DNA of 7,643 bases from JAGLOK01 sp023139005 (GTDB lineage: Bacteria > Bacillota > Clostridia > Christensenellales > UMGS416), in NCBI GenBank assembly GCA_030637745.1, contig DAOWFX010000111.1:1-7643 (forward strand), written 5' to 3'. The notes under the pieces are model-generated. The model saw only the letters and a program-made list of their open reading frames with translations, had not been told where the DNA came from and made no database searches. Below, in pieces: positions 6,452-7,643 of the stretch (its first letter is position 1; every line of letters begins with the position of its first letter). The position numbers and the translations under genes are program-made.

Positions 6452-7498
6452 CTACTGCTTTTGGATATATATTGTCTGCGTGGGGAAAGCAAACTCGATT
6501 GCATTCTTATCAAAGACATCTTTGATACCGAAGTTTATATCCTGTTGGACATCCATGAACATTGTGTAATCTTGGCTTAGGACATAATAGACAATTTCAA
6601 ATGTAATGCTAGAATCATCAAAACTCTTTAAATGTACGCGGTCATATTTCGTGTTTTCAAGATCGTTGATAATCTTTTTAATCATATCTGGGATTTGACG
6701 AAGCTTGATAGATGGCGTGTCATAAGTGACGCCGACAGAAAATGCAATGCGCCTATTTTTCATATGCTTGTAGTTGCGTATCCTTGAGTTCGTAAGATCA
6801 TTGTTAGAAAAGACTAGCTGTTCACCCGACAGGCTACGTACACGGGTTGTTTTGATACCGATGTGTTCAATAGTGCCACTCATGTCTCCAACGTTGATGA
6901 AGTCACCGATTTCAAAGGGTCTATCAAAAAATATTGTAACAAACGAAAAGAGATCCTGTAGAATCGAATTCAATGCGAATGCGATTGCGATACCACCAAC
7001 GCCTAAGCCTGCAAGCAGTGCAGTAATTTCGATATTCAGATTATCTAGAAACAATAATAATGCACAGATCCATACGATGATTTTGATGAGTACACTAATC
7101 CATTTCATCGATGTTACATTGGTAGCACGGTTTTTCTTTTCAAGATATCCTGTAAATAGCAATATCAACAAATTCGATAATGCCATTGCACCAAACAGTA
7201 TGATCAATGCAAAAGTTACAATTCTGATGATGTTTGAAACGCTATCAGTGAAAACGAGAAGATTTGAGCTGAAGTATATCGCACCAAAAAACATGAGTGG
7301 GAGAATGAAGCGATTTAGCATCTTCACCATTGAATCATCTATTGTTGTTGCTGTTGTTGCTGCTTTCTTTTTTAGGCGCACGACAATGATCTTCTTGATA
7401 ATCAAAAGGATTATCATTGAACCTACCAATACAGCTGCAAATACCAGATAGTCTTTTACGGTGTTGTTCCAAAATATAATCTTCAATATATCTTCCAT
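6452..7498 (-). CDS. MscS-family small-conductance mechanosensitive channel
   Basis: Homo-oligomeric membrane channel that opens under membrane tension to release osmolytes during hypo-osmotic shock. 348 residues, longer than the three-helix E. coli MscS (286). Five hydrophobic segments are visible at about 16-38, 62-82, 92-117, 131-151 and 158-190. The last is the pore helix of the family, rich in Gly and Ala (ALLAGLGVGGIAIAFAL, 160-176) and running into NSILQDLFSFVTIFFDRPFEIGD. The beta-domain follows (about 192-255: GDFINVGDMSGTIEHIGIKTTRVRS, then SNNDLTNSRIRNY), then an alpha/beta cytoplasmic vestibule domain. The end, FAFPTQTIYI (336-345), is the usual family terminus. ATG at 7498-7496 follows AAGGAG (7509-7504) by five bases; the stop is TAG. 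It appears to be a single-gene unit, convergent with the membrane-protein pair and divergent from the gene starting at 7553. A short GTT/GCT triplet run (7342-7363) encodes an Ala/Thr-rich linker near residues 46-52. Confidence 0.95.
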   Translation of the reverse strand: MEDILKIIFWNNTVKDYLVFAAVLVGSMIILLIIKKIIVVRLKKKAATTATTIDDSMVKMLNRFILPLMFFGAIYFSSNLLVFTDSVSNIIRIVTFALIILFGAMALSNLLILLFTGYLEKKNRATNVTSMKWISVLIKIIVWICALLLFLDNLNIEITALLAGLGVGGIAIAFALNSILQDLFSFVTIFFDRPFEIGDFINVGDMSGTIEHIGIKTTRVRSLSGEQLVFSNNDLTNSRIRNYKHMKNRRIAFSVGVTYDTPSIKLRQIPDMIKKIINDLENTKYDRVHLKSFDDSSITFEIVYYVLSQDYTMFMDVQQDINFGIKDVFDKNAIEFAFPTQTIYIQKQ

Positions 7499-7521
7499 AA
7501 TTGCTCCTTTTTACTAGAACA

Positions 7522-7550
7522 AGTGTATCATAATGAGGAGGTGGAGACAA
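7522..7550 (-). promoter_or_regulatory. Possible promoter of the MscS-family gene
   Basis: On the minus strand TTGTCT (7550-7545) lies 17 bases from TACACT (7527-7522), each matching four of six consensus bases. A better-looking -10, TATGAT (7532-7527), has no good -35 at the right spacing. The promoter overlaps the ribosome binding site and start of the divergent gene at 7553. Confidence 0.35.
7536..7542 (+). promoter_or_regulatory. Strong ribosome binding site for the gene at 7553
   Basis: AGGAGGT is a near-perfect complement of the 16S rRNA tail. It lies ten bases before GTG 7553, the only nearby start that opens a frame to the window end. The ATG codons at 7533, 7563 and 7580 all reach a stop within a few codons. 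Confidence 0.55.
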
Positions 7551-7552
7551 TT

Positions 7553-7643
7553 GTGATATTTAGATGTTCATATCTACAAGATGATTGTGTGTTGATAAAT
7601 GAAGTAACTAAAAATAATGAAATACGTATAATATTTTTAAAAA
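7553..7643 (+). CDS. N-terminal fragment of an unrecognised gene, runs off the window
   Basis: A frame from GTG 7553 stays open for 30 codons to the window edge in very A/T-rich DNA, preceded by the strong ribosome binding site AGGAGGT at a suitable distance. The visible peptide starts MIFRCSYLQDDCVLIN and continues with EVTKNNEIRIIFLK. It has mixed polar and hydrophobic character, with no signal peptide and no recognisable motif. I cannot name a family from 30 residues. It is divergent from the MscS-family gene, with its start 54 bases from that gene's start codon. Confidence 0.5.
   Translation, partial: MIFRCSYLQDDCVLINEVTKNNEIRIIFLK

Noticed and set aside
6310..6519. Open frame of 69 codons on the - strand spanning repeat copy 2 and the end of the MscS-family gene
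   Set aside because: It overlaps the well-supported channel gene in another frame and consists mostly of repeat sequence, with no ribosome binding site.
7342..7363. GTT/GCT triplet run as a microsatellite or phase-variable tract
   Set aside because: It is short, imperfect and in units of three inside an Ala/Thr linker, so slippage would not shift the frame.
6774..7451. 225-codon open frame antisense to the MscS-family gene
   Set aside because: The minus-strand product has clear MscS pore and beta-domain motifs; the antisense frame has no start signal or family features.

Overview
The window suggests an AT-rich Gram-positive anaerobe-type genome, most likely Firmicutes and probably class Clostridia. 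The reasons are the groES-groEL operon under a perfect CIRCE operator (HrcA control), strong AAGGAGG-type ribosome binding sites, the GroEL sequence style with a GGMGGMGGMY tail, and A/T-rich codon use in the membrane-protein genes. The lineage is inferred from these features, not from a database search.

Layout, left to right. Positions 1-154 are intergenic and hold copy 1 of a structured repeat. groEL (155-1795) and groES (1810-2094) lie on the minus strand and are read leftward from a sigma-A-like promoter plus CIRCE at about 2143-2208. A 350-base divergent spacer follows. It ends in an extended -10 promoter and a ribosome binding site for two rightward genes, 2445-4265 and 4365-6221. These encode paralogous polytopic membrane proteins of about 610 residues that I place in the DUF6020-like family with a GT-C glycosyltransferase-like layout. 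After them comes a 230-base intergenic region with a 65-nt imperfect hairpin (6263-6327) and copy 2 of the structured repeat (6358-6437). A leftward MscS-family mechanosensitive channel gene (6452-7498) follows. A probable rightward gene starts at GTG 7553 and runs off the window.

The GroES/GroEL chaperonin pair is housekeeping heat-shock machinery. The tandem membrane pair looks like an accessory cell-envelope function that arose by duplication; glycan transfer at the outer face of the membrane is an inference. The MscS-like channel is an independent osmotic safety valve.

The most unusual feature is the repeat present at both ends of the window. Its core is AGCG, then an A-rich/T-rich stem of 12 bp (14 counting outer pairs) around a TGCAYGAG...AACGA loop, then CAAGACCCTCG, then a second hairpin. 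The upper part of the second hairpin differs completely in sequence between copies but stays fully paired. In both copies the repeat lies just downstream of a leftward gene, in the same orientation. This points to a dispersed, structure-conserved intergenic element: a bidirectional terminator, 3'-end element or miniature mobile repeat.
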